Notes under the pieces: generated by a model | Told to the model about the DNA's origin: nothing | The model's input: the letters and a program-made list of their open reading frames with translations, nothing else | Database searches by the model: none | Assembly: GCF_902833145.1 (NCBI RefSeq) | Contig: NZ_CADFEN010000010.1 | Coordinates: 186,001 to 250,000 of the forward strand | From: Burkholderia sp. BCC0506 | GTDB taxonomy: Bacteria > Pseudomonadota > Gammaproteobacteria > Burkholderiales > Burkholderiaceae | Direction of reading: 5' to 3' | DNA: 64,000 nt | Shown here: positions 63,809-64,000 of the stretch, in pieces | How positions within the stretch are numbered: position 1 is the first letter of the stretch | How the letters are laid out: every line of letters begins with the position of its first letter | Program-made: the position numbers and the translations under genes

Positions 63809-64000
63809 ATGCTCGAACTCGTTTCCTCGCATGCGTGCCACGGCGGCGAGCAGCGTTTCTACCGTCACGATTCGGCAGTCATCGGCCTGCCGATGAAGTT
63901 CTCGGTGTACCTGCCGCCGCAGGCCGCGCACGGCCGCGTGCCGGCGCTGTTCTATCTCGCGGGGCTCACGTCCACCGACGAGACGTTCGCGATCAAGGGC
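63809..64000 (+). CDS. fghA: S-formylglutathione hydrolase, N-terminal part (window ends inside gene)
   Basis: The first 64 codons are visible: MLELVSSHACHGGEQRFYRH, then MKFSVYLPPQAAHGRVPALFYLAGLTSTDETFAIKG. This matches the opening of FghA, an esterase-D family serine hydrolase that turns S-formylglutathione into formate and glutathione. The catalytic Ser, Asp and His are beyond the window. The start ATG at 63809 follows a GGGGAG ribosome site, 17 bp after adhC. The segment LAGLTSTDETF is specific to this family. Confidence 0.93.
   Translation, partial: MLELVSSHACHGGEQRFYRHDSAVIGLPMKFSVYLPPQAAHGRVPALFYLAGLTSTDETFAIKG

Overview
The window is high-GC DNA (roughly two thirds G+C, third codon positions almost always G or C) with the gene content and order of a Burkholderia chromosome 1, most likely from the Burkholderia cepacia complex. 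The signs are recA-recX beside sucCD, a type IV pilin followed by a PglL-type O-oligosaccharyltransferase, the pgk-pyk-fba-purC-purE-purK-tsaC block, a two-component system next to a periplasmic HtrA protease, and a BpeAB-OprB/AcrAB-type RND efflux operon behind a TetR repressor. Species cannot be fixed by eye. Nothing looks like a prophage, integrative element, insertion sequence or CRISPR array; this is mostly core chromosome with a few accessory regulators and enzymes.

Layout. 1-9 kb: the tail of an FCD-type regulator, two small zinc-type proteins (DUF1272, GFA family), a large divergent class A penicillin-binding protein, a LysR regulator behind an AT-rich island, a cupin, a DJ-1/PfpI enzyme divergent from a GlxA-type regulator, and another LysR regulator. 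9-13.6 kb: tRNA-Met, an MHS-type permease and a TctD/TctE-like two-component system. 13.6-18.7 kb: recA with a clear LexA box, recX, a DUF2889 protein and sucCD. 18.7-22.1 kb: TerC, pilin and PglL. 22.5-31.6 kb: a TonB-like lipoprotein, moaC, an M48 protease with TPR-like repeats, a leftward run (ilvE, zinc-finger protein, waaF, NTF2-like, YheT hydrolase, DUF2946), and azlCD. 31.9-40.2 kb: lower glycolysis (pgk, pyk, fba) and early purine synthesis (purC, purE, purK), then tsaC/sua5. 40.2-44.3 kb: a lipoprotein esterase, a sterol-desaturase-like enzyme and dacB. 44.4-49.9 kb: an OmpR/QseC-type two-component system, an HtrA protease and small proteins. 49.9-58.9 kb: a GlxA regulator divergent from an isochorismatase-like hydrolase, then tetR and the three-gene RND pump. 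59.1-64 kb: an NCS2 purine permease, xylulokinase, and the glutathione-dependent formaldehyde pair adhC-fghA, the latter cut by the window end.

How the parts connect. The best-supported regulatory readings are a LexA box over the recA promoter; a near-palindromic 24-bp site over the promoter of the RND operon that closely resembles the enterobacterial AcrR operator and faces its own TetR gene; and four phased TTAAG elements just upstream of the HtrA gene that look like a PmrA/QseB-type box for the response regulator encoded 2 kb upstream. The pilin lies immediately before the glycosyltransferase that could modify it. The less expected features are an in-frame, strongly codon-biased basic extension upstream of pyruvate kinase, a 10-copy 9-bp tandem repeat in the N-terminus of a GlxA regulator, a 31-residue prepilin leader, and a long disordered N-terminal extension on RecX.
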